Part shown: positions 37,719-46,089 of the stretch, one piece after another | Layout of the letters: each line of letters starts with the position of its first letter | How positions within the stretch are numbered: position 1 is the first letter of the stretch | DNA from: Roseiarcus sp963809245 | GTDB lineage: Bacteria; Pseudomonadota; Alphaproteobacteria; Rhizobiales; Beijerinckiaceae | Direction of reading: 5' to 3' | Length of the DNA stretch: 64,000 nucleotides | NCBI GenBank assembly: GCA_963809245.1 | Contig: CAWEIU010000009.1 | Coordinates: 620,001-684,000, forward strand | The notes under the pieces: model-generated | Database searches by the model: none | Told to the model about the DNA's origin: nothing | What the model saw: only the letters and a program-made list of their open reading frames with translations | Position numbers and translations under genes: made by a program

Positions 37719-38594
37719 ATGCATCGCCGTACGTTCCTCTTGTCCGCCGCCGCCTTGCCCCTGCTTTGCGCCGGCGCCTCAGCGCAGTCGAGCGGCGCCG
37801 TCAATGTTCTCTATGCCGGGTCGCTGGTGAACCTGATGGAGCGCGGGATCGGGCCGGCTTTCGACAAGACGGGCAATGGCGCTTTTCAGGGATTCGGCCA
37901 AGGGTCGAATGCGCTCGCCAACCAGATCAAAGGGCGGCTGCGGCACGGAGACGTGTTCATCAGCGCCACGCCGAACGTGAACAACGAGCTGATGGGCGAG
38001 GCGAACGGGAACTGGGTGAGTTGGTACGCCAACTTCGCGCAGTCGCCGCTGGTCATTGGCTACAATCCGTCGAGCCGCTTCGCCGAAGCGCTGAAGACCA
38101 AGCCATGGTACCAGGTGATGCAGGAACCGGGCATACGCATCGGACGCACGGACCCCAAACTCGACCCCAAGGGGCGACTGACGGTCGAGCTGTTCGAGCA
38201 GGCCTCGCGGCTCTACAAGCTGCCCGACCTTTCCCGGACGGTGCTCGGCGATGAGGAAAATCCTGCGCAAGTGTCTCCTGAAGAAACGCTGGTCGGGCGG
38301 CTACAGTCGGGGCAGCTTGACGTTGGATTTTTCTACGCGACCGAAACGACGGAATTGCATATCCCGTCAATTACGCTGCCGCCGGAGACGGCGCTGGGCG
38401 CGCACTACACGGTGACGGTGCTGAACAATGCCGCGAATGCAGCCGGGGCGGCGCGTTTCGTGTCGTTCCTGCTTGGCCCGGAGGGCGCACGGCTCTTGCA
38501 CGAGCACGGGCTCGAGTTGGTGAAACCGAGCGTTACAGGGGACGCCTCGCGGATGCCGGCCTCGCTTCGCTCGGTGATTGAAGAGGCGAGATGA
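37719..38594 (+). CDS. Molybdate/tungstate-binding periplasmic protein (WtpA/ModA-like)
   Basis: 291-aa binding protein with an AGGAGG ribosome site just before the ATG and a signal peptide cleaved near CAGASAQS. The motif VNVLYAGSLVNLMERGIGPA and GDVFISATPNVNNELMG place it with oxyanion-binding proteins of the WtpA/ModA group. It is coupled by ATGA to a fused permease-ATPase. Molybdate versus tungstate cannot be resolved; a need for Mo is plausible because NasA is a molybdenum enzyme. Confidence 0.82.
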   Translation: MHRRTFLLSAAALPLLCAGASAQSSGAVNVLYAGSLVNLMERGIGPAFDKTGNGAFQGFGQGSNALANQIKGRLRHGDVFISATPNVNNELMGEANGNWVSWYANFAQSPLVIGYNPSSRFAEALKTKPWYQVMQEPGIRIGRTDPKLDPKGRLTVELFEQASRLYKLPDLSRTVLGDEENPAQVSPEETLVGRLQSGQLDVGFFYATETTELHIPSITLPPETALGAHYTVTVLNNAANAAGAARFVSFLLGPEGARLLHEHGLELVKPSVTGDASRMPASLRSVIEEAR

Positions 38595-40534
38595 GGCGGC
38601 GAACGGCGCCCGCGCTGCCGTGGCTTGCGGGCCTGCTGTGCCTCTATATTGTGGCGCCGCTTATCGCGGGGCTATCCCAGCTGGGCCTCGCCGACTGGCG
38701 CGGGGTCGAGTGGACGAGCCTGGGGTGGGCCTGCGCTGTCTCGGTGATGAGCGCGACGCTTGCGACGGCGCTCGTCACAGTCACCGGCGTGCCGCTCGGG
38801 TTTCTGCTGGCGCGGGCGCCGGGGCGAGCCTTGGGGCTGATCGGGTTTGTGGTGCAACTGCCGCTGGCGCTGCCGCCGCTGGCCAGCGGTATCCTGCTGC
38901 TGTTCCTGCTCGGATATGCGAGCCCGATCGGGGCGTTGACCAACGGGGCGCTGACGGATTCGTTTGTCGGGATCGTGCTGGCCGAAGCGTTCGTGGCCGC
39001 GCCGTTTCTGGTCATCGCAGCGCGGTCGGCGTTTGCGCGGCAAGACCCGCTGCTGGAGGACGTGGCGGCGACACTCGGCCACCGGCCTTGGGGGGTGTTT
39101 CGGCTGGTGAGCTTGCCGCTGGCGGGGCGGGCGATCCTGGCGGGGGCGCTGCTGGCGTGGCTCCGGGCGTTTGGTGAGTTTGGGGCCACGGTGATGGTCG
39201 CCTATCACCCGTATTCGTTGCCGGTGTACACCTATGTCGCGTTCGGCGGCCAGGGGTTGCCGGCGATGCTGCCGGTGCTCCTGCCGACCCTGCTGGCGGC
39301 GCTTGCCGTGATGGGGGTGGCGAGCTTCGTCGGCGAGGCCAGTGTGAGACGCGGGCGGACGGCGCCCACGGCTGAGCCCGATTCCACGCGCAAGCCGCCG
39401 TCTCCCATCCCCTGTCGCCCTCCGCCAGCCGGACCGATTGAATTCGCGTTTCATCGGCAGCTTGAGGGATTTAGCCTGGATGTCGCCTGGCGTACCGGCG
39501 CCCGGCGGCTGGCGATTTTGGGGGCCTCGGGGTCCGGCAAGTCGATGACGTTGCGGGCGCTCGCGGGGGTCGACCGGGCCCACGAGGGCCGATTCGTGCT
39601 GGGCGGCCGCGATCTTTTCGCGCTGGAGCCTGAGCGGCGCGGCATCTCATACGTGCCGCAAAATTATGGGCTGTTTCCGCATCTGAGCGTGACGCAGCAA
39701 TTGGGTTTTGCCGTCGACGCGGACGCCGCCCTCGCCGAGGACTGGATGGAGCGGCTTGGTCTGTCGCAATTGCGGCGCCGTCTGCCCGGCGAATTGTCGC
39801 TCGGCCAGCAGCAGCGTGTGGCGCTGGCGAGGGCGTTCAGCCGCCGGACCCCGTTGCTGCTGCTGGATGAGCCGTTCTCGGCGCTGGACGCGCCTCTACG
39901 GGCGCAACTGCGGCGTGAGTTGCGGGGGCTACAGGACGAGATCGACGCGACGACGATCCTGGTGACGCATGATCCGGAGGAGGCGTTTCTCCTCGCCGAC
40001 GAGATCATGGTGCTGGAGAATGGCCGCGTGCTGCGGACAGGCAGCGTGGCGGAGGTCTATGCGCGGCCGGGGGACGACGTGGCGGCGCGCCTGCTGGGCG
40101 CCGATAACGCCGCCTATGGGCTCATGGTGGAAGGGAACCGCATCGAGATTGGAGCGAGAGTCCGGCTGGAGATCGCGGGGGCTGGGCTGCCCGCGGGGAT
40201 GGCGGTCGGCTGGTCGGTTCGGGCGGAAAACGTGCGGCTCGGGCGTGACGGGCGGTATGACGCAATCGTTCTGGATATCGCGCTCCGACCGGGGCAATGC
40301 GTCGTCGATCTGCAGCTCGGTCAGTGTCGCGTGCGGGCCGCGGCAAGCCCGGGAGCAGGCGTCGGCCTTGGGCCCTGCCGGGTCGACATCGATCCGGAGG
40401 CCATCCAGGTCTGGCCGGCGCCCGCAATCTTGCCGGAAGTGACGCGCCCAACCGCAGAGCTGGACGGAGACGATCCGACGCCCAAGCTAATTCCGATCGC
40501 CGCCGCTTCGCCCCGCGCCCGCGCGCCAAGATAG
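38591..40534 (+). CDS. Fused molybdate/tungstate ABC permease-ATPase (ModB-ModC type)
   Basis: 647-aa single polypeptide combining a ModB-like permease (residues about 1-255; several membrane spans and the EAA-like loop DVAATLGHRPWGVFRLVSLP) with a ModC-like ATPase (about 280-647). ATPase motifs: Walker A GASGSGKS near 310, signature LSLGQQQRVALARA near 402, Walker B LLLLDEPFSALD near 420, and THDPEEAF. A C-terminal TOBE/MopI-like extension (about 510-600) may sense the anion. Usually these are two proteins, so this fusion forces one-to-one stoichiometry. No frameshift or stop marks the joint; the linker is Pro-rich near 260-280. Confidence 0.88.
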   Translation: MRRRTAPALPWLAGLLCLYIVAPLIAGLSQLGLADWRGVEWTSLGWACAVSVMSATLATALVTVTGVPLGFLLARAPGRALGLIGFVVQLPLALPPLASGILLLFLLGYASPIGALTNGALTDSFVGIVLAEAFVAAPFLVIAARSAFARQDPLLEDVAATLGHRPWGVFRLVSLPLAGRAILAGALLAWLRAFGEFGATVMVAYHPYSLPVYTYVAFGGQGLPAMLPVLLPTLLAALAVMGVASFVGEASVRRGRTAPTAEPDSTRKPPSPIPCRPPPAGPIEFAFHRQLEGFSLDVAWRTGARRLAILGASGSGKSMTLRALAGVDRAHEGRFVLGGRDLFALEPERRGISYVPQNYGLFPHLSVTQQLGFAVDADAALAEDWMERLGLSQLRRRLPGELSLGQQQRVALARAFSRRTPLLLLDEPFSALDAPLRAQLRRELRGLQDEIDATTILVTHDPEEAFLLADEIMVLENGRVLRTGSVAEVYARPGDDVAARLLGADNAAYGLMVEGNRIEIGARVRLEIAGAGLPAGMAVGWSVRAENVRLGRDGRYDAIVLDIALRPGQCVVDLQLGQCRVRAAASPGAGVGLGPCRVDIDPEAIQVWPAPAILPEVTRPTAELDGDDPTPKLIPIAAASPRARAPR

Positions 40535-40604
40535 CGCGCCGGGAAACAGCGGGGCGAAACGGCTTGGCGCCGGGCGCGGAACGCCGATCCGTAACCGGCG
40601 GCGG

Positions 40605-41580
40605 CTATTTCGCCGGCTGAGCCAGGCGGACAATCTCGTCCCACGTCGGACAGGTGCGCTTCTCGATCGGCACATCGTACGGTTGATAGTTCGACTTCTC
40701 GACGACGGTGGGCGGCAGAACGACTTCGTGCACGATCGGTTCGTTGCGCAACGCGCGCAGAGCAATCGTTGTGCCGATGCAACCCTGGACGAAGCCATTA
40801 AAGTCGCCGGAGGCGAGCATCTTGCCGGCCTTGATGGCGTCGACGGCTTCCTGGCTTGCGGCGACGCCGGTGACCAGCGCTTGCCGTTCGGCGCCCTCGA
40901 GCGCTTCCATGACGCCAGTGGCCATCGCGTCATTGGCGGCGAGCACGCCGTCAATCTGCGGGTACGACTGAATGAGGTTCTCCATCACCTGAAGCGCCTG
41001 CAGGCGTTGATAATTGGCCGGCTGGCTCGTCAACAACTTGACGTTGGGGAATTCCTTCAAAGCGTCGTTGAAGCCCCGGACTCGCTCGACGTTGGTCGAC
41101 GAGCCTTTCACGCCTTCGAGGATGACGACATCGCCTTTGCCGCCCATCGTCTTGAACATGAACCTCGCCGTCTCGAGGCCGAGGCGATAATCATCAGCGC
41201 CGACAAACGCCAGGAACTTGCCGCTGGCGCTTCGGTCCGTAATGTTGACGACCGGAATATTGGCTTTGTTGATTTCCGCGACGCCGGGCGCCACCGCCTT
41301 GTAATCGACCGGAATAAAGACGATCGCATTCGGCCGCTTGGTGACGACGTCCTCGATCTGACTGAGCTGTTCGGCGATCGAGTTCTGGTTGCGTGGGGAT
41401 ATAGTTGGTGATCTTGGCGTTCATCGCCTTGGCGGCGGCCGCGGCGCCCACCCGGACTGCCTGAAAGTAAGGATTGGTCTGGTTCTTCGTGAAGACCGCG
41501 ATCGTTTCGCCGTCGGCCAGCGCGCTGCCCGCCATGAGCATCGCCGGAATCATCACACCAAATGTTTTGAAGCCGATCAC
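40605..41580 (-). CDS. RbsB-type periplasmic sugar-binding protein, one frameshift
   Basis: About 324 aa after correction. GTG start at 41580 with a GGGAGGAAA ribosome site; signal peptide ends near GSALADGE. The reading frame holds to IPTQP, then a +1 break within GAGTTC (41380-41385; GAACTC on the coding strand); removal gives QPDSIAEQLSQIEDV, which matches the intact paralogue at 62824-63786 (QPDSIPEQMSQIDDI). The rest (VVNITDRSASGKFLAFVGAD, LTSQPANYQRLQALQVMENL) is intact. Lies 97 bases downstream of a GlcD-like oxidase on the same strand; no permease or ATPase is adjacent. Confidence 0.87.
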
Positions 41581-41676
41581 CGTTTTCCTCCCCTTTGCTT
41601 GCCCGTCGTTTCGACGGCTTCGTTTCGCTCGCGGTCGCTCGCTCGGCGCCGCTCTCGTTCCTATCCTGCGCGACCC

Positions 41677-43092
41677 CTAATGGCTGTCCGCGGACCCGTC
41701 GGCGCCGGCTCGAAAGATCTTGCCCGGATTCATGATGTTGTGCGGATCGAGCGCCCGTTTCACCGTGTGCATGATGTCGACGGCTTCTCCAAGTTCGCGT
41801 TCGACGAACTGGATTTTGCCGCTGCCGACGCCATGCTCGCCGGTGCAAGTGCCCTCGAGCGCGATCGCGCGTTCGACCAGACGGCTGTGGAAGGCGCGCG
41901 CCCGATCCTGTTCGGATTGATCGTTGGGATCGACCAGAATGAGCAGATGAAAATTGCCGTCGCCGACGTGGCCCACGACGGGCGCGATGAGCTCGCTCCG
42001 CTTGAGATCCTCTGCGGTGAGCATGAGGCATTCGGTAAGCCTCGAGATCGGCACGCAGACGTCGGTCGCTATGGCGCTCGCGCCCGGCCTGAGGCTTAGC
42101 GCGGCATAGAGCGTATTGTCGCGCGCACGCCACAATCGGCTGCGCTCTTCCGGCGTCGCGGCCCACTCGAATCCGAGGCCGCCCAGATCGGTTGCGATCG
42201 ACTGCGCGGTCTCCGCCTGTTCCGCCACGCCGGCCTTGCTGCCGTGGAATTCGAAGAACAGCGTCGGCGCCGTCCGATGGTCCAATTTCGCGTGAGCGTT
42301 GACGCCTTGCATCATGACCGCGTCGAGAAGCTCGACGCGGGCGACCGGAACGCCCGCTTGAATGACGCCGATCGCCGTGTCCACCGCCGCCTTCAGGCTT
42401 GGAAAGGCGCAGACTGCGGACGAGATCGCGACCGGCTGGGGGTGGAGCTTCAGCGTGATTTCGGTGATCACGCCGAGCGTGCCTTCGGCGCCAACGAACA
42501 GCCTCGTCAGGTCATAGCCGGCCGACGACTTGCGGGCGCGAGTTCCGGTTCGAATCAATCGCCCGTCGGCGAGTACGACCTCGAGCGACAGCACGTTGTC
42601 CTTCATCGTGCCGTAGCGGACGGCCATCGTGCCCGAGGCCCGCGTCGAAGTCATGCCGCCAATCGATGCGTCGGCGCCCGGGTCGATCGGGAAGAACAGG
42701 CCGCTCGCGCGTAGCTCGGCATTGAGCTGCTTGCGCGTGATGCCCGGTTGAATCCGCACGTCCATGTCCTCGGCGTTGATGGCGATCACGCGGTTCATCT
42801 GCGTCATGTCGAGGCAAACGCCGCCATGCGGAGCCGTGGCGTTGCCTTCGAGGGAGGTGCCAGCGCCAAACGGCACGATGGGCGTGCCGGTCTCCGCGCA
42901 AATGCGAACGATCTGTTGCACCTCCTCGGCGCTGTGCGGAAACACGACGGCGTCCGGCGGCTCGGGCACGTGAAAGACTTCGCTGCGGCCGTGCGCCTCG
43001 ATGACGGGCGCCGCGCGCGTCACGCGATCTCCAACCACCGGGGTAAGGCGCGCGATGAGGTCGCCAATTCGTTCATCCTTGGTCATTTGCAT
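41677..43092 (-). CDS. FAD-binding oxidase, D-lactate dehydrogenase/GlcD type
   Basis: 471-aa flavoprotein of the VAO/PCMH superfamily that oxidises 2-hydroxyacids. FAD-binding motif TPIVPFGAGTSLEGNATAP, GADASIGGMTSTRASGTMA and the C-terminal metal-binding block GHVGDGNFHLLILVDP and TCTGEHGVGSGK are clear. ATG at 43092 (or 43086) is preferred because an AGGGAAG ribosome site precedes it; a longer frame to 43185 begins with non-family Arg-rich residues. Likely substrates are D-lactate or glycolate-type acids. Followed by a binding-protein gene, suggesting a scavenging pathway. Confidence 0.9.
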   Translation of the reverse strand: MQMTKDERIGDLIARLTPVVGDRVTRAAPVIEAHGRSEVFHVPEPPDAVVFPHSAEEVQQIVRICAETGTPIVPFGAGTSLEGNATAPHGGVCLDMTQMNRVIAINAEDMDVRIQPGITRKQLNAELRASGLFFPIDPGADASIGGMTSTRASGTMAVRYGTMKDNVLSLEVVLADGRLIRTGTRARKSSAGYDLTRLFVGAEGTLGVITEITLKLHPQPVAISSAVCAFPSLKAAVDTAIGVIQAGVPVARVELLDAVMMQGVNAHAKLDHRTAPTLFFEFHGSKAGVAEQAETAQSIATDLGGLGFEWAATPEERSRLWRARDNTLYAALSLRPGASAIATDVCVPISRLTECLMLTAEDLKRSELIAPVVGHVGDGNFHLLILVDPNDQSEQDRARAFHSRLVERAIALEGTCTGEHGVGSGKIQFVERELGEAVDIMHTVKRALDPHNIMNPGKIFRAGADGSADSH

Positions 43093-43150
43093 TTCTTCCC
43101 TGATTGACCGTCTGCGGGTCGCGCGCCGCGCCTGCTCGTTCGATTGCCGC

Positions 43151-43249
43151 TCAGGACGGCGACGCCTGCTTTCTGGACGACGCACGCTGCGACGACATCG
43201 TCAGCAGAGCGAAGCAGATCAGACCCAACGGTCCTCCGGCGCCTCCCAT
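43151..43249 (-). CDS. Candidate 32-aa small protein upstream of GlcD-like gene
   Basis: 33-codon ORF with a strong TTGAGGAGAAA ribosome site. The product begins MGGAGGPLGLICFALLTMSS, a short hydrophobic stretch, and ends in a basic, Ser-rich tail. It ends 58 bases before the oxidase start on the same strand. It could be a leader peptide or small membrane protein. Not recognised, and supported only by the ribosome site and position. Confidence 0.4.
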   Translation of the reverse strand: MGGAGGPLGLICFALLTMSSQRASSRKQASPS

Positions 43250-43604
43250 GGATTTCTCCTCAATCGCCGTTCTTATAGTGTAAAAAAGTGGTCCGCGCAC
43301 AACAAACGCGGCGGCGCAATTCGTCGGCTCCGACGCCGGCGCAACATGGCACACTGGCGCCCATGTCAATTACATCGCTACTTGGATGGCTCCCATATGC
43401 GCGGGAATATGGCTTAGGCGGCGGACAACGTCGCCAATGCCCTTGCGCCGGACCGGAACTAACCGGATCGAGCCCCGATTGACGCCTGCATGTGATAGAT
43501 CAACTGGGCGCGGCCATAGACGAAGCGTCCCTTGCTAGAGGGCAGGTCGGCGCATGACCGCCGCGCCGAACGCCCTGCCGCTTGCAGACCAAGGAGGTTC
43601 ATGC
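43250..43604. other. Divergent intergenic region (355 b)
   Basis: Lies between the 32-aa ORF (minus) and the small exported protein (plus). A short AT-rich tract (TTATAGTGTAAAAAAGTGG near 43273-43291) may belong to a promoter for the GlcD operon. Nothing else recognised. Confidence 0.35.
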
Positions 43605-43854
43605 ATGCGCGTCAGCCTAAGCTTCGCGCTGATTCTCCTGGCGTCCGGCCTCGCGGCGGCCGAGCCGCCGCTGTCGATCGAGCGGCTCCTGTCCGAGGGG
43701 TGGGAGATCGCCGGATATGCGAGCGGTTACGACAAACCGCACATCGCTGATCCTGTTCCGTCACACGGGGACAAACGCGCTGGTTCAGTGTGGGATCCTC
43801 TATGACGTCACGAGAACTCCGCGCACGGTCGTCAACTGCTATGAGTTGCGCTGA
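43605..43854 (+). CDS. Small exported protein of unknown function, one frameshift
   Basis: About 82 aa after removing one base. AAGGAGGT ribosome site before ATG at 43605 (another ATG four bases earlier is out of frame). Signal peptide MRVSLSFALILLASGLAAA, then LSIERLLSEGWEIAGYASGY. An extra A in GACAAACCGC near 43732 shifts the frame; the corrected remainder reads DNRTSLILFRHTGTNALVQC and ends VVNCYELR, with two cysteines that could pair in the periplasm. Uncorrected it stops early at 43805. Family not recognised. Confidence 0.6.
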
Positions 43855-44208
43855 CGCCGGCCGCGCGCGGGTCTCGTCCCCGTCTTCTCCGGCGCGTGGC
43901 TATTAGCGAATCGGACCACTCAGGTCGCCGCGCGCCAAGTCGCCTCTGATCGGGAAGCTGCGCCCGGTTCGGCGTGCCGCGCCGCCCATCTGTCCCGCCC
44001 CAGAGAAGAATGGCCTTGCTCCCCGTCTTCTCAGCGGTTGAGGTTGACGCGCGACGCTGTCGCAATCATCAAGCCGCGTTCCTTCACCTCAATGTGAGCG
44101 GCGCAGGCTATAGGCGCCCGCGACAAATTCCCTTGCATCGTCCAGACCGCCGCAACGTGCTTGCGCCTTGCGCGTGCGGCCCGCCCGATCCTTCACTTGG
44201 AGCGAAAT
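43855..44208. other. Intergenic region (354 b)
   Basis: No family-like frame is seen. Two similar segments (CGTCCCCGTCTTCTCCGGCG near 43875 and CTCCCCGTCTTCTCAGCGG near 44021) are a weak direct repeat. Probably holds the promoter of the alpha/beta hydrolase gene. Confidence 0.3.
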
Positions 44209-45228
44209 ATGACTGTCGACTACACGATCTACGAGCTCGGCGATTTCCGCCTGCAGCGCGGGGCGACGCTCCGCGACGGCAAGCTCGCCTACAAGACGTT
44301 CGGCGCCCTGAATGCGGACAAGAGCAACGCGATCGTCTATCCCACCTGTTATGCCGGTGTGCACACCGACAACGAGTGGCTGATCGGCGAAGGCATGGGT
44401 CTCGACCCGAGCCAATACTTCATCATCATCCCGAACATGCTGGGCAACGGTCTTTCGTCGTCGCCGAGCAACACGCCCGAGCCCTACAATAAGGCGCGCT
44501 TCCCTGAGGTGACGGCGTATGACAACGTGCGGGCGCAACACAAGCTGGTGACCGACCACTTCGGCGTCAAGCATCTGCGAATGGTGCTCGGCTGGTCGAT
44601 GGCTGCGCTGCAGACGTTCCACTGGGGCGCCCTGTATCCCGACATGATGGACCTTCTGCTGCCATTCTGTGGCTCGGCGAAATGCTCGCGCCACAACTTC
44701 GTCTTCCTCGAGGGCGTCAAGGCGGCCCTGACTGCGGACGGCGCCTTCAAGGACGGATGGTACGACGAGAAGCCGAGCCGCGGACTACGGGCGGCCGCGC
44801 GCGTCTACGCGGGCTGGGGTTTTTCGCAGGCGTTCTATCGCCAGAAGCTCGATCTCGAACGCCTTCGCTATTCGTCGCTGGAGGACTTCCTGATCCGCTT
44901 CTGGGAGGGCCCCTTCCTGACCAAGGACGCGAACGACCTGCTGGCCATGTTGTGGACCTGGCAGAACGGCGACATCAGCGACAACGAGATCTACAAGGGC
45001 GACTTCGACAAGGCGCTCGGAGCTATCAAGGCGAAGACCTACGTCATGCCCGGTCAGACCGACCTCTACTTCCCGCCCGAGGACAGCCAGTACGAAGTGG
45101 CGCATATGCCGAATGCGAAACTGATCCAGATTCCCTCCGTCTGGGGTCACTTCGCCGGCGGACCTGGCACGAATCCTGATGACGTCGCGTTCGTTGTCGC
45201 CAAGGTCAGGGAGCTCCTTGCTTCGTAG
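44209..45228 (+). CDS. Alpha/beta hydrolase, homoserine O-acetyltransferase-like
   Basis: 339-aa alpha/beta hydrolase resembling MetX. N-terminal ELGDFRLQRGATLRDGKLAY, nucleophile elbow LGWSMAALQ with the Ser in GWSMA rather than GWSMG, later QTDLYFPPEDSQ (acid) and VWGHFAGGPGTNPDD (His). The start at 44209 has GGAGCG upstream. Such MetX-like proteins outside methionine biosynthesis act as esterases or acyltransferases. It precedes a winged-helix regulator and a peptide transporter on the same strand, so a catabolic role on an imported ester or amide is plausible. Confidence 0.8.
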   Translation: MTVDYTIYELGDFRLQRGATLRDGKLAYKTFGALNADKSNAIVYPTCYAGVHTDNEWLIGEGMGLDPSQYFIIIPNMLGNGLSSSPSNTPEPYNKARFPEVTAYDNVRAQHKLVTDHFGVKHLRMVLGWSMAALQTFHWGALYPDMMDLLLPFCGSAKCSRHNFVFLEGVKAALTADGAFKDGWYDEKPSRGLRAAARVYAGWGFSQAFYRQKLDLERLRYSSLEDFLIRFWEGPFLTKDANDLLAMLWTWQNGDISDNEIYKGDFDKALGAIKAKTYVMPGQTDLYFPPEDSQYEVAHMPNAKLIQIPSVWGHFAGGPGTNPDDVAFVVAKVRELLAS

Positions 45229-45367
45229 TCCACCCCTCCGCTCGCCTCGATCCATTTCGGGGTGAGCGTGCGCCAGGGGACGAACAGGAAACGACAAAAC
45301 GTCGATAAAACGCCAGGGTAGACGCGCTAAAGCGGCGTCCTTACGATGATCCAAGCGGGCAAAATTT

Positions 45368-45895
45368 GTGGGAGACTCCAACGTGATAAAGTTCAGTGGA
45401 CCGGTCGTCTCGTCGGCCCACCTCGCGGCCGGCGCCATGCCAGCCCTGTCAGAATTCGAGTTCGGCGCCATCATGCTATCGCACGCGTTCGAGCGCTGGA
45501 TGGTGCGTTGCATGAGCGCTGCGGGCGTCCGGGATCTTTCGCCGGTCGACGTGCTTGTCCTGCACACCGTGTTCCACCGCGACCGGCCGAAACGCATGGC
45601 CGACATTTGCCTTGTTCTCAACATCGAGGACACGCATGTGGTGACCTACGCAATCAAGAAGCTCACGCGGCTTAAACTCGTGTCCAGCCAGCGACACGGC
45701 AAAGAGAAGCTCATCTCGATTACCCAAACCGGCGCGGACGCCTGCCAACGTTATCACGAGTTTCGCGAAGCGCTTCTGGTGCGGTCGGTCGCGACCTTGG
45801 GTCTCGATCAACAGGCGCTTACGAAGATCGCGACGCAGATGCGGGTGTTGTCCGGCCATTACGACCAGGCCGCGCGCGCCGCAGCCTCGCTCTGA
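45368..45895 (+). CDS. MarR-type winged-helix transcriptional regulator
   Basis: 175-aa regulator. Helix-turn-helix core: LSPVDVLVLHTVFHRDRPKR, MADICLVLNIEDTHVVTYAI and wing KLTRLKLVSSQRHGKEKLI. GTG at 45368 is used; a GTG at 45383 is an alternative. Same strand as the downstream peptide transporter, separated by 194 bases, and probably controls it and/or the hydrolase gene. Effector unknown. Confidence 0.82.
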   Translation: MGDSNVIKFSGPVVSSAHLAAGAMPALSEFEFGAIMLSHAFERWMVRCMSAAGVRDLSPVDVLVLHTVFHRDRPKRMADICLVLNIEDTHVVTYAIKKLTRLKLVSSQRHGKEKLISITQTGADACQRYHEFREALLVRSVATLGLDQQALTKIATQMRVLSGHYDQAARAAASL

Positions 45896-46089
45896 TTGCC
45901 GAAAAATTGGGCCAAGGCGCCGGCAAAGGCGGCAAGCGCGCCTAGCGATTGTTTCTTGACGATTTACCGACGTTTTGCAAATGATGCGAGGCATGACGCC
46001 GCCAGGCGCGACCGGTCAGACACGTTTGATCGGGTCGCGGCGAAGGCGCCGAAACGATCGAGGCCGCTTATGCGGCCGGGAGGGCAATT

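Noticed and set aside
37325..37804. Open frames on both strands in the porin-molybdate transporter gap
   Set aside because: No ribosome sites or family-like sequence; composition matches non-coding DNA.
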